From the NCBI GenBank assembly GCA_046728115.1, contig JBKPDW010000008.1:1-39356 (forward strand): 39,356 nucleotides of DNA. The letters are read 5' to 3'. Shown piece after piece: positions 32,012-39,356 of the stretch; the first letter of the stretch is position 1; each line of letters starts with the position of its first letter. The notes beneath the pieces are model-generated. The model had not been told where the DNA came from and made no database searches. It saw only the letters and a list, made by a program, of their open reading frames with translations. Made by a program: the position numbers and the translations under genes. This DNA comes from CAVSWN01 sp046728115 (GTDB taxonomy: Bacteria; Acidobacteriota; Vicinamibacteria; Vicinamibacterales; CAVVIG01).

Positions 32012-33363
32012 TTTCGAGACGTGCGTTCCTGGGCGGGATCTCCGCCGCCGCCGGCGCGGCGGCCATGAGAATCGATCTGCGCGCGCGTCAATCCGGCCGG
32101 GCGACGCCGGGAGCCGTCCCGACGGTCGGTGCTGGAAAGCTGCGCGAGCGAATCGAGGCGCTGAGCGTCTTCGGACGACCCCGCGGCGGCGGTTTCGGCG
32201 ACGGCGTGAGCCGCACCGCGTATTCGGACGCGGACGTCGAAGGACGCGCCTACGTGATGGCCGAAATGCGAGCCGCCGGCGTGACGCCTCGCATCGATCC
32301 GGCTGGAAACATCTTTGCGACGCGCGGCGGCGACGAGCCGCGCCTCGCCCCGATTCTCTTCGGCTCGCACATCGATTCCGTTCCGAGCGGCGGCAACTTC
32401 GACGGCGACCTTGGCTCGCTGTCGGCGCTTGGCGCAATCGAGGCCTGCGCGGCCGCACGAATCCGCACGCGGCACCCGCTCGAAATGGTCGTCTGGGCCC
32501 ATGAAGAAAGCTACGCCTTCGGACGCGGCCTCGCCTGCAGCCGCATCGCGGCCGGCGAGATCATGCCTGCCGACATGGACGAAATGTGGAACGGTCTGCG
32601 GCGCGGCGACGCCATTCGTAAGATCGGCGGCGATCCGGATCGAATCCTCGAGGCCCGCCGCCCGAAGGGATCGCACCACTGCTACCTCGAGCTGCACATC
32701 GAGCAGGGTGGTACGCTCGAACGCGGCGGCGTTCCCGTGGGTGTCGTCGAAGGCATCGTCGCGATCGATCGCTACGACGCGATCATCTCCGGCGTCGCCA
32801 ACCATGCCGGCACCACGCCGATTGCCGAACGGCACGATGCGCTGCTGGCGGGCGCCCATCTCACTGTTGCAGTGCGCGACGCCGTCACCCGCGTGCCGGG
32901 GCGACAGGTGGGAACCGTCGGCCACATCGAGGTGCAGCCGAACTCGCCGAACGTGATCCCCGGACTCGTGCGCCTGTCCATCGAACTGCGCGATCTGTCC
33001 GCGCAGAAGCTGGAGGCGCTCATGGACGATATTCGAGCCCGCGCGCGCGACATCGCCGCGACCACGTCCACGACGATCGAGTTCAGACCATCAGCACGAA
33101 CCGCCTCAGCGACGGCCACGCCCGAGGTGCAGGCGGCAATCGAACACGCCGCGGAATCGCTGAGCCTTCGAACCTCGCGGCTGCCGAGCGGCGCGGGTCA
33201 CGATGCGCAGATGATGGCGCGCCTGGGACCGATGGGCATGATCTTCGTCCCCAGCGTCGGGGGCGTCAGCCACTCGCCGAAGGAGCTGACCCATTGGCAG
33301 GACTGTGCGAACGGCGCGAACGTCCTTCTTCGCACCATACTGGAAATGGATCACATTGAATAG
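32008..33363 (+). CDS. Tat-exported M20 family hydrolase (N-carbamoylase/allantoate amidohydrolase-like), probable CTG start
   Basis: The mature domain is an M20 di-metal amidohydrolase: FGSHIDSVPSGGNFDGDLGS with the first ligands, WAHEESYAFGRGLACSR, LHIEQGGTLERGG and MMARLGPMGMIFVPS near the last ligand. This is the N-carbamoyl-amino-acid hydrolase/allantoate amidohydrolase group. The only in-frame ATG, at 32065, would drop the segment SRRAFLGGISAAAGAAA, a clear twin-arginine signal. A CTG at 32008 overlaps the cyanophycinase stop (CTGA) and has GGAG nine bases upstream, so a non-standard start is proposed; an ATT at 32011 is an alternative. From CTG the protein is 451 residues. Most homologues are cytoplasmic, so export is an unusual feature. 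Confidence 0.78.
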   Translation: MISRRAFLGGISAAAGAAAMRIDLRARQSGRATPGAVPTVGAGKLRERIEALSVFGRPRGGGFGDGVSRTAYSDADVEGRAYVMAEMRAAGVTPRIDPAGNIFATRGGDEPRLAPILFGSHIDSVPSGGNFDGDLGSLSALGAIEACAAARIRTRHPLEMVVWAHEESYAFGRGLACSRIAAGEIMPADMDEMWNGLRRGDAIRKIGGDPDRILEARRPKGSHHCYLELHIEQGGTLERGGVPVGVVEGIVAIDRYDAIISGVANHAGTTPIAERHDALLAGAHLTVAVRDAVTRVPGRQVGTVGHIEVQPNSPNVIPGLVRLSIELRDLSAQKLEALMDDIRARARDIAATTSTTIEFRPSARTASATATPEVQAAIEHAAESLSLRTSRLPSGAGHDAQMMARLGPMGMIFVPSVGGVSHSPKELTHWQDCANGANVLLRTILEMDHIE

Positions 33364-33422
33364 CGGCGCGTCTTACGCGCGATCGCTGTCGCTACACGAA
33401 ACTGAAATCCGCGGATAACGGC

Positions 33423-33776
33423 TCAATTGAAGGCGACGTAGAGATTGAGCGCGCCCATCACGACGAACAGCGGCGCCACGAACAGCCACTCCTGCCCCTC
33501 GCCGGCCAGGGTCGCGGCCACCGCCAGCGCACCGGCTCCCAGCCAGCCCGCTGCCGTTACCAGAATGAATCGACGGGCGTGTGCATGGCCCGCAGCTGAT
33601 CCCCCAAGCGGCTGCCGCCGTTTGATTTCGGATCGCACCACGCGCGAGGTGAAAAACATCACAAACGCAGCTGCGGTCCACGGCTCGCCGCCGGACCAGC
33701 CGAGAACCAGCACGCCTGCAGCGCCGATGGCGAACAGCGTCAGCCAGAACGCACGAAGCGCGCTCATGCGCGGCAC
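33423..33776 (-). CDS. Small hypothetical membrane protein
   Basis: A 117-residue protein (114 if translation starts at the ATG at 33767). Hydrophobic segments AFWLTLFAIGAAGVLVLG, WTAAAFVMFFTS, FILVTAAGWLGAGALAVAAT and WLFVAPLFVVMGALNLYV suggest four membrane helices, with a basic loop (EIKRRQPLGG) between the second and third. I recognise no family. It stands between the M20 and S9 genes on the strand of the latter, and its 5' side holds a CCACGAA doublet, so it appears to be a single gene. Confidence 0.6.
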   Translation of the reverse strand: MPRMSALRAFWLTLFAIGAAGVLVLGWSGGEPWTAAAFVMFFTSRVVRSEIKRRQPLGGSAAGHAHARRFILVTAAGWLGAGALAVAATLAGEGQEWLFVAPLFVVMGALNLYVAFN

Positions 33777-33788
33777 CGGGCGCGCGAT

Positions 33789-33806
33789 TCAGCCACGAAA
33801 CCACGA
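33789..33806. repeat. CCACGAA doublet, second copy
   Basis: CCACGAA at 33791-33797 and 33799-33805, with the same 8-base period as the doublet at 20843 and 20851. It lies in the intergenic region next to the small membrane protein. The inverted arm seen at the first site is not present in full here. Confidence 0.6.
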
Positions 33807-33865
33807 ACGCGCAAAACGCGGACAGGAGCGAGGCGTCGTTGGCGGATCGTTCGAGTAATTGGAGT

Positions 33866-36151
33866 TTACCGTCCGCCGGCGGTCGTTCGGGCCGCCTCAG
33901 GCTTCAGGAATCGACCGGTGAACTCCTCGAGGCGGTTGAACGCGTACAGATACCGTTTGTGCAGCAACGGCTCGTGCGTGTCGTCAGTGAACACGATCAG
34001 CTCGTGGTACACGTTGTGCGCGCGCAACAACTGCACCAGACCGGTCGTCTGCGAGAACTGCACGTTGCGATCGTCGTCGCCGTGCACCAGCAGCACCGGC
34101 GACTTCCAGCCGTCGATGGCAGAGATGACCGACGACTGGTACGAGACGTTGTCCGGATCGAGCGAGCTTCCCCATAGATGCACGCCGGCCAGATCGACGC
34201 CGACTTTGAAGACATCGGAGTTGCGCGCCAGCGCCTGTCCCGTCAGCACGCCGCCGTACGACAATCCCCAGATGCCGACGCGGTTGGGATCGACGTCCGG
34301 CCGCGATTGGAGATACTTGCCGCCGGCCAGCACGTCCTGATACTCGGCGTTCCCACGTCCGCCGGTGTTCGGCGCCATGCGAAACGACTTGCCGTACCCG
34401 ATGCCGCTGCGGTAGTTCACCGACATCACCACATAACCGCGGCTCGCGAGCCACTGATTGACCGCGTACGCGATGTGGTAGAAATGCATGTAGTGGTAGC
34501 CGAGCAGCATCTGCCGCACGGGTCCGCCATGGACGAACACGATCGCCGGCCGCCGCTCGTCGGGCCTGAGATCTTTCGGAAGAAACAGTTGATTGTGTAT
34601 CTCGAGGCCGTCGGCGGCTTTGGTGAGAATCAGCTGCGGCACGACTTCGGCGTCGAGCGGAAATCCGGCGAGCGACGGGTACACGTACCTGGCCGAGCCT
34701 CCATCAGCCGCGACGATTCCTACGCCGAATGGACGCCTGGCATCACCGCCGAGCACGGCCACTTGTTTCCCTGAGGCGAGCACAGCCGGGTACGTCTCGA
34801 TGGTGTCGCCCATGGTCAGTTGCTGCGCGCGGCCGCCGGCCGTGGGTACCTTCCACACGTGGCGCCGTTCGATGTCGCCGGCGTTCGTCGTGTAGAACAG
34901 CTGCGTGCGATCTACGGAGAGCGCGGTTTGCTCTACGGCGCCCTCCCCCGGCGTGAGCAGCGTCGGCGTCGGCTCGTTCTTCGAGATGGCCACGGAGTAC
35001 CAGCGTGTCCACTCCTCGGGCTCGGCCTGAAAGACCACGTGATCGGCGTCCGCCCATTGAATTGCGTTCACCGCGGTGAAGTCCTTGTCGTCTTTCGGGG
35101 CGTGCCAGAACTCATGACCTTCGCCGGTCGTTGCGTCGGCAACCCAGAACGAGAGCGTGTACCCTCCGGCAAACGCCGACGACATCAAGCCGGCCCTCGG
35201 ATCGCTGGACGCTGGTTCGCTGTCGCCGCGGGCGCCTCGGCCAGCTCCCCGTCCACCACCACCTCCTCGACCTCCCCGCCCGGTCGCCGCCGCCAGCGGA
35301 TTGAACGCCGGACCATTCGGATTGCCGAGACTGCCGGACCCTTGATGTGCCTGCTGGCCAAAGGGCGTGCCGGGACGACGGATGAAGGCGACGCGCTTGC
35401 TGTCGGCGGACCACGTCGGGCTGGTGTCGTGATCGACGCTCGGCGTCATGAACGTGACCGACTTCTGCGCGACGTCATACACGCCGATGAAGCTGTGATC
35501 GACCCGATCGCTTACGAACGCCAGCTTGGTTCCATCCGGCGACCACTTCGGGGCGCTGTTCGAACCCCAGGCTTTGATGAATGGCTGTGGGGCGGATCTT
35601 TCAGGCCTGCCTTCGCGGCCCTGGATGGGCCGCGCGACAGCGAGCCGATAAATCTGTCCGTCATTCGCGAAGGCCACATTCCGTCCATCGGGCGCTAACT
35701 CCGGCGTCGTCCCCTCGCCAAGTTTCCATGGCGTGCCTCCGATTGTCTTGGCCGCCCAAATCGTTCGATCGGCGCCAGAGGGATTCCCGGTCGGATTCGC
35801 CACCCAGCCTTCCCGATTCGACTGCGTGCCCCGCACGAAGACGACAGTTGTCCCATCGTCCGAGATCCTGATGTCGCTCAGTTCTACGCCGTCGTCTTTG
35901 AGGAAGCTGGTAAGACGCACCGGCTTGAAGTCTGGCGCCGCCGCCGTATAGACGTTCCGCTGTCCGTGCTCGTACGCAGTCCATGCAATGCGATCGGCAC
36001 GCTTCGCCGATACGAGCTCGGTCGGGTACCCCGGTGTCAGAAACGCTTCGATGGTCGGCGCAACAGGCGACGCGGCCCTTGGAACAGACGTGCCGACAAT
36101 GACTGCAACAGCGACGACCGTGATGGCCGCAAACCGACCTCCAGGTTTCAT
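33866..36151 (-). CDS. Exported S9 family prolyl oligopeptidase-type peptidase
   Basis: The ATG at 36151 follows a GGAGG ribosome site seven bases upstream and gives 761 residues with a signal peptide (FAAITVVAVAVIVGTSV). The first two thirds form a beta-propeller with repeated WSPDGTKLAFVSD, WSADSKRVAFIRR and similar units. A long glycine- and arginine-rich loop (GRGGRGGGGGRGAGRGARG) lies inside it. The C-terminal hydrolase domain has S631 in GIWGLSYGGVLTG, the VHGDDDRNVQFS segment with the acid and DTHEPLLHKRY with the histidine. S9 peptidases cleave short peptides, often after proline. The glycine-rich loop is an odd addition. The extension to 36283 is not used. Confidence 0.88.
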   Translation of the reverse strand: MKPGGRFAAITVVAVAVIVGTSVPRAASPVAPTIEAFLTPGYPTELVSAKRADRIAWTAYEHGQRNVYTAAAPDFKPVRLTSFLKDDGVELSDIRISDDGTTVVFVRGTQSNREGWVANPTGNPSGADRTIWAAKTIGGTPWKLGEGTTPELAPDGRNVAFANDGQIYRLAVARPIQGREGRPERSAPQPFIKAWGSNSAPKWSPDGTKLAFVSDRVDHSFIGVYDVAQKSVTFMTPSVDHDTSPTWSADSKRVAFIRRPGTPFGQQAHQGSGSLGNPNGPAFNPLAAATGRGGRGGGGGRGAGRGARGDSEPASSDPRAGLMSSAFAGGYTLSFWVADATTGEGHEFWHAPKDDKDFTAVNAIQWADADHVVFQAEPEEWTRWYSVAISKNEPTPTLLTPGEGAVEQTALSVDRTQLFYTTNAGDIERRHVWKVPTAGGRAQQLTMGDTIETYPAVLASGKQVAVLGGDARRPFGVGIVAADGGSARYVYPSLAGFPLDAEVVPQLILTKAADGLEIHNQLFLPKDLRPDERRPAIVFVHGGPVRQMLLGYHYMHFYHIAYAVNQWLASRGYVVMSVNYRSGIGYGKSFRMAPNTGGRGNAEYQDVLAGGKYLQSRPDVDPNRVGIWGLSYGGVLTGQALARNSDVFKVGVDLAGVHLWGSSLDPDNVSYQSSVISAIDGWKSPVLLVHGDDDRNVQFSQTTGLVQLLRAHNVYHELIVFTDDTHEPLLHKRYLYAFNRLEEFTGRFLKPEAARTTAGGR

Positions 36152-36221
36152 ATCGAGCCCTCCGCTCTGCGCCTTGTGCGAATCGCGAACCCACAACCCG
36201 TTCCGTATCCCACTCTCAAAT

Positions 36222-36265
36222 CCCCAACCCCTATCCCGTATCCCCTGTCCCCTATCCCTTAACCC
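36222..36265 (-). repeat. 7-bp G-rich tandem repeat, possible G-quadruplex
   Basis: On the plus strand, C-runs of three or four bases begin at 36222, 36228, 36235, 36242, 36249, 36256 and 36263. That is a near perfect 7-base period with units such as cccctat, cccgtat and cccctgt. The minus strand therefore has seven G-runs with loops of two to four bases, a strong quadruplex pattern. The array covers the DinB stop codon and lies about 70 bases upstream of the S9 start on the same strand. Confidence 0.88.
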
Positions 36266-36755
36266 TTGTTCTATAGAAGGCAATCATATCCATCGACTTG
36301 GCAGGCGACGCGCCAATCTGTCTGAGCATTGTTGTCACCTGCCCGCGGTGGTAGCTCGCGTGGTTGACGACGTGCTGCAGCATCTGCCAGAGAGGCGACG
36401 AGCCGGCCTCACCCGACAACAGTTTGTAGTCGATCACGCGAGTCACGTCGGCGTCGCCAAATCCTTCCACAAACGCTCGCATCTTCGCTTCGAGTGCTGT
36501 CCAGGCGGAAAGGATTGACGCGAGGTCGGGAAACTGCTCGGCCGGCAGCAGCGCGGTCGGCGACTGGCCCTGCCAGCGCATGAACCAGGCCCATTCCGCA
36601 GCGTAGACGTGCGCAACCGTATCGCGAATGGACTTGAAGCTGCTCCCGAGATCGCGTGTGAACTGTTCAGGCGTGAGTGGTTCGAGCGCTGTGAGCAGTC
36701 GATCGCGCGCCCAGTAGTGGTAGTCGAGGAGCGTCTGCAAGTCCTGATGATTCAT
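36252..36755 (-). CDS. DinB-family protein
   Basis: The ATG at 36755 has a GAGG ribosome site six bases upstream and gives 167 residues. The DinB four-helix bundle is visible: LLDYHYWARDRLLTAL, the TVAHVYAAEWAWFMRW helix and HVVNHASYHRGQVTTML with histidines at metal positions. DinB proteins bind divalent metal and include thiol-dependent transferases, but many have no known substrate. Its 3' end overlaps the G-rich repeat at 36222-36265, and the S9 gene follows on the same strand after about 100 bases, so transcription may continue into it. The frame upstream to 36854 lacks a ribosome site. Confidence 0.85.
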   Translation of the reverse strand: MNHQDLQTLLDYHYWARDRLLTALEPLTPEQFTRDLGSSFKSIRDTVAHVYAAEWAWFMRWQGQSPTALLPAEQFPDLASILSAWTALEAKMRAFVEGFGDADVTRVIDYKLLSGEAGSSPLWQMLQHVVNHASYHRGQVTTMLRQIGASPAKSMDMIAFYRTRVKG

Positions 36756-36922
36756 GGATACCTCATTACGCCTCGGAACGATCCACCAGTTCTTCCCGAT
36801 CCGTGCGATCTTTGCGGTACGTGGAGCACAGTGCGAATTATTGCATCGCAACACGCCACCACGGCGGACACAGAGGACGCAGTGCGTTCCCAGAAGACGA
36901 ATTCATCGGCGACACTCCGTCG

Positions 36923-37519
36923 CTAGGGCACGATTCTCGCGCGGATGATTCGATCCAGCCGTGGAAATTCGCGATCCAGATACGCATTGCCGCCGTCGAA
37001 CAGAGGCTGCTGTCTGCCGGCCCGAATGCCGCCCCCCGAACTCTCTCCATATTCGCTGTTCAGCGCGTCGGCAACGTCCATCCCGTCGATCACCTCGCCG
37101 AACGGCGCGAACCCCTGCGTGTCCTGCGCCGAGTTGTCGCGAAGGCTGATATAGACCTGTGTCGTGCGGCCGTTCGGATCTTTGAACGCGAACGAGACGC
37201 GGCCACGGATGTTGGACTGCTTCACGGGATCGTCGGGGATCGTGGCCGTCCGCCAACGCGCCGACACAGCGGGGTTGCCGTTGATGCCGAACTGCGCCCA
37301 TTGTCCTTTGACCACTCGAAAAAAGCGGATGTCGTCGTAATAGACAGACGTCACCAGCTCATAGAATCGGTCGGCGCCTCTCGGCGCCCAGTCGCGGTGG
37401 ACCGCGATGACGATAAAGCCCTTGCTGGTCTCCAGCCGCACACGGAAATCCTGCGGCGCCGTGACTGCTGTTTGCAGCGCCAAGAGAACCGCGGGCAGCG
37501 ACATTTGCACGGCCCGCAT
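36923..37519 (-). CDS. Exported cyclophilin-type peptidyl-prolyl isomerase
   Basis: This is a 198-residue protein with a short signal region (MRAVQMSLPAVLLALQTAVT). It has a cyclophilin core: KGFIVIAVHRDWAPRGADRFYEL, FFRVVKGQWAQFGINGNP, GRVSFAF and QGFAPFGEVIDGMDVADAL. Cyclophilins speed cis-trans isomerisation of X-Pro bonds during folding, here probably in the periplasm. The catalytic arginine is within FFRVVKG and the terminal part is a little shorter than usual. The ATG at 37519 gives a full signal; one at 37504 is also possible. The extended frame up to 37906 covers the transposase and was not used. The start is 67 bases from the transposase gene. Confidence 0.85.
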   Translation of the reverse strand: MRAVQMSLPAVLLALQTAVTAPQDFRVRLETSKGFIVIAVHRDWAPRGADRFYELVTSVYYDDIRFFRVVKGQWAQFGINGNPAVSARWRTATIPDDPVKQSNIRGRVSFAFKDPNGRTTQVYISLRDNSAQDTQGFAPFGEVIDGMDVADALNSEYGESSGGGIRAGRQQPLFDGGNAYLDREFPRLDRIIRARIVP

Positions 37520-37586
37520 TGTACTAAGTACGCGTAACAAAACCTCCCGAACCTGATCCTCGTCGGCGAAGTAGCGTGAACGGCGT

Positions 37587-38397
37587 ATGGCCGCGGCGTT
37601 GCTTCCAGATCGGTTGTGGGATCTTGTCGAATCCTTCTTGCCGATTCTTCCACGACGGCCACAAGGTGGCCGACCACGCGTTTCGGATCGCGCGTGCCTG
37701 ACGGGCATCGTCTTCGTCCTTCGCGGCGGCATTCCCTGGCAAATGCTCCCGCAGGAACTCGGGTGCGGGTCGGGGATGACGTGCTGGCGGCGCCTGCGCG
37801 ATTGGCAACGGGCGGGCGTTTGGGATCTGATGCACTTTGCGCTGCTGGACTGGCTCGCACGCTCCGACCAGATTGATTGGTCGCGGGCCGTCGTGGACAG
37901 TTCCATCCGCGCGGTCTACGGCGGTGACCAGACCGGTCCAAATCCGACTGATCGGGCCAAGCGCGGGAGCAAGCGTCATCTGATCTGCGACGGGCGGGGC
38001 GTGCCGCTCGCGGTTCGCCTGACCGGCGCCAACCGAAACGACTCGCAGGAGGCACTGGCGCTGGTGGATGCGATTCTTCCACTCCAGGGCGAGCGGGGAC
38101 GGCCGCGGTGTCGTCCAGATTGTGTGGTGGGAGGCCGCGGCTACGATGCAGAGGCAATCCGATCCGGGTTGCGAACTCGCGGCATCCTGCCGCTGTTGGC
38201 GATGCGCCGCACCAAGCACGGCAGCGGTTTGGGAACTTGGCGCTGGGTCGTCGAGCGGACATTTGGCTGGCTCAATCAGTTTCGACGCCTCCGGTGTCCG
38301 CTACGACAAGCGGGCCGACATCCACGAAGCGTTCCTCTCGCTCGGCTGTGCGCTGATTTGTTGGCAGTCGCTGCACAGGACGTGGAGGACCGACTGA
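37587..38397 (+). pseudogene. IS5-type DDE transposase, frameshifted near the 3' end
   Basis: The reading frame from ATG 37587 encodes an IS5-family transposase: DRLWDLVESFLPILPRRPQG, then GIVFVLRGGIPWQMLPQELG, VDSSIRAVYGG with the first catalytic aspartate and KRGSKRHLICDGRGVPLAV. It ends with TWRWVVERTFGWLNQFRRLR, which contains the catalytic glutamate. At about 38295 an extra T shifts the frame. The family ending (VRYDKRADIHEAFLSLG, ALICWQSLHRTW) continues in the next frame to a TGA at 38397. The original frame runs on to 38609 but has lost similarity. Terminal inverted repeats were not found near either end. The shift may inactivate the gene, be a sequencing error or be programmed. Confidence 0.8.
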
Positions 38398-38726
38398 GCA
38401 GATCCGCTTTCTCTAGCTCCCATCGCCAGGTCGCCGTTTGCGGTAGTGGCGTCCGCCGCTGCTCTGGGGCTTCCGGAGCCGGGGCCCGGAGTCGATCGAC
38501 CCTGCGGCCCTGCAGAGGATCTATTGCGCTTGCGGTCCGAGCTCAGATAAGCGCGCGACGGATTGCGCCAGAAAAAACGACTTGTTCAAAGAGTTCGAAG
38601 AAGGCCTGATTGTCGGCCCATTCGTGCTTGTCGGCGCCGGCGCGTGAGGCGGCGGAAAGTCTAAAAACCCCCTTACGACCGCTCACCTATGGACATTCCA
38701 AAGGAGTCTTGGTAATCTTCTTTTTG
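38398..38726. other. 329-base region between the transposase and PadR genes
   Basis: The region may hold the right part of the insertion element, though no terminal repeat was seen. One open frame without a start (38447-38647) reads protein-like (SIDPAALQRIYCACG, then KNDLFKEFEEGLIVGPF) and could be a coding remnant. Near 38690-38733 a TGGACAT/ATGTCCA inverted pair and a repeated CCAAAGGA precede PadR. Confidence 0.4.
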
Positions 38727-38733
38727 ATGTCCA
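38690..38733 (+). promoter_or_regulatory. Possible PadR operator: inverted TGGACAT pair with repeated CCAAAGGA
   Basis: TGGACAT at 38690-38696 and ATGTCCA at 38727-38733 form an inverted pair around 30 bases. CCAAAGGA occurs at 38698 and 38731, 33 bases apart. The second arm overlaps the PadR ATG. PadR proteins often repress their own genes from palindromes near the promoter, so autoregulation is a reasonable inference. Binding has not been shown. Confidence 0.35.
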
Positions 38734-39092
38734 AAGGAAGCGTCGACGCCCGCAAGAAATCTGAAGTGCTGCAGGACACGCTCGATCTGATGATCCTGAA
38801 AACACTCCAGGGGATGGGGCCATTGCACGGATTCGGAATCGCCCGTCGGCTCGAGCAGTTGAGCGAAGAAGTGCTCCGTCTGAACGAAGGCACGGTTTAT
38901 ACGTCCCTGTTGAGGCTGCAGCAGGAGGGGTGGATTGTCGCGGAGTGGGGTGCTTCGGAGAACAACCGTAAAGCAAAGTTCTACTCGATTACGAAGAGCG
39001 GCCTGAAACAACTGGCGAAGGAGACCGAAGACTGGGAGCGGATCTCTGCTGTGATCGGCCGCGTACTGCGGTTGGCGAGCGAAAAGTCATGA
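38727..39092 (+). CDS. PadR-family transcriptional regulator
   Basis: The 121-residue protein is a PadR winged-helix regulator: EVLQDTLDLMILKTLQGMG, then PLHGFGIARRLEQLS, the recognition region NEGTVYTSLLRLQQEGWI and the wing KAKFYSITKSGLKQL. It has the short C-terminal form typical of regulators paired with ADOP permeases in Acidobacteria, in which it controls the transporter. The start at 38727 gives the standard length; a TTG at 38709 is an alternative next to an AAGGAG that is too close to use well. The stop overlaps the permease start as ATGA, which strengthens the pairing. Confidence 0.88.
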   Translation: MSKGSVDARKKSEVLQDTLDLMILKTLQGMGPLHGFGIARRLEQLSEEVLRLNEGTVYTSLLRLQQEGWIVAEWGASENNRKAKFYSITKSGLKQLAKETEDWERISAVIGRVLRLASEKS

Positions 39093-39356
39093 TCGGCCGG
39101 CGGCGCAAGCTGTGGACGCGGATCCGTGGCACGGTTCGCAATGAACAGCGCGACCTCGAGTTTCAAGACGAGATCGAGGAACACATCAGATTGCTGACGG
39201 AGCGCTATCGGCGGGAAGGCATGACGGCGGACGTCGCCATGCGCGCGGCGCGGCGGCAATTCGGCAATACCACGTTGCTGGAGGAAGACCGGAGGGACAT
39301 GCAAGTGTTCCCGGCCATCGAGTCGCTCCGCGCCGATCTGATCTATGCGCTCCGGA
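39089..39356 (+). CDS. ADOP-type ABC transporter permease, 3' truncated
   Basis: The frame starts at the ATGA overlap with PadR and runs off the right edge with 89 codons visible. The N-terminal part has the permease prefix domain: MIGRRRKLWTRIRGTVRNEQ, then FQDEIEEHIRLLTERYRREG, MRAARRQFGNTT and LRADLIYALR. That order is characteristic of acidobacterial duplicated orphan permeases, MacB-like proteins of about 800 residues with two FtsX-type membrane regions. Their substrates are unknown. No membrane helix or FtsX domain lies within the visible part, so the type is inferred from the prefix and from the PadR partner. Confidence 0.85.
   Translation, partial: MIGRRRKLWTRIRGTVRNEQRDLEFQDEIEEHIRLLTERYRREGMTADVAMRAARRQFGNTTLLEEDRRDMQVFPAIESLRADLIYALR

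Noticed and set aside
37520..37906. Upstream extension of the cyclophilin frame
   Set aside because: It is the antisense of the transposase; the signal peptide begins at 37519.
38398..38609. Original-frame tail of the transposase
   Set aside because: Family similarity ends at about 38295 and continues in another frame, so this tail is a frameshift product.

Overview
The window is GC-rich and densely packed. It looks like the chromosome of an Acidobacteriota member, possibly the Vicinamibacteria. The support is a PadR regulator overlapping an ADOP-type ABC permease at the right end, many exported peptidases (S9, S10, M28, M20, cyanophycinase), a DUF4159 protein and a TsdA-like cytochrome c. 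No rRNA, tRNA, CRISPR array or phage module was seen. The lineage is an inference.

Layout. 1-3.5 kb: the end of a diheme cytochrome c, a DUF4159 protein, an exported ComEC-like metallo-beta-lactamase-fold protein, and a subclass-B3-type metallo-beta-lactamase with all six zinc ligands. 3.5-18.7 kb: the main attraction, a divergent cluster. Ten genes run leftward (Wzy/O-antigen-ligase-like protein, a glycosyltransferase fused to a cobalamin-binding radical SAM enzyme, two more cobalamin-binding radical SAM enzymes, a SPASM-like radical SAM enzyme, three methyltransferases, an amidohydrolase, a DUF218/YdcF protein). Two run rightward (a Wzx-like flippase and a nucleotidyltransferase-fold protein). 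Most junctions are 1-4 base start/stop overlaps or single-base gaps, so the set is probably co-expressed. 18.7-26 kb: YpfJ-type zinc peptidase, an NADP-dependent oxidoreductase, an exported alpha/beta hydrolase, and a coupled TolB-like propeller plus M28 peptidase. 26-29.4 kb: an ATP-dependent DNA ligase preceded by a 55-residue ORF, a SYLF lipid-binding protein and an orphan ParB-like protein. 29.5-37.5 kb: S10 carboxypeptidase, cyanophycinase, a Tat-exported M20 hydrolase with a probable CTG start, a small membrane protein, an S9 peptidase, a DinB protein and an exported cyclophilin. 37.6-39.4 kb: a frameshifted IS5-type transposase, then PadR and the truncated ADOP permease.

How the genes may work together. 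The 15-kb cluster combines glycan flipping and polymerisation/ligation (Wzx and Wzy type) with glycosyl transfer, radical tailoring and methylation. The simplest reading is an exported glycan or glycolipid carrying unusual radical-installed changes, possibly C-methylations. No initiating sugar-phosphate transferase or nucleotide-sugar genes are in the window, so the chemistry cannot be deduced. The peptidase-rich right half suggests scavenging of peptides outside the cytoplasm.

A second theme is short tandem repeats at gene edges: 7-bp arrays at 426-457 and 36222-36265 (the second is G-quadruplex-like on the minus strand), an 8-bp array across the S10 start codon, a 9-bp array inside a methyltransferase N-terminus, a 26-bp degenerate array at 1301-1386, and CCACGAA doublets at two intergenic sites.
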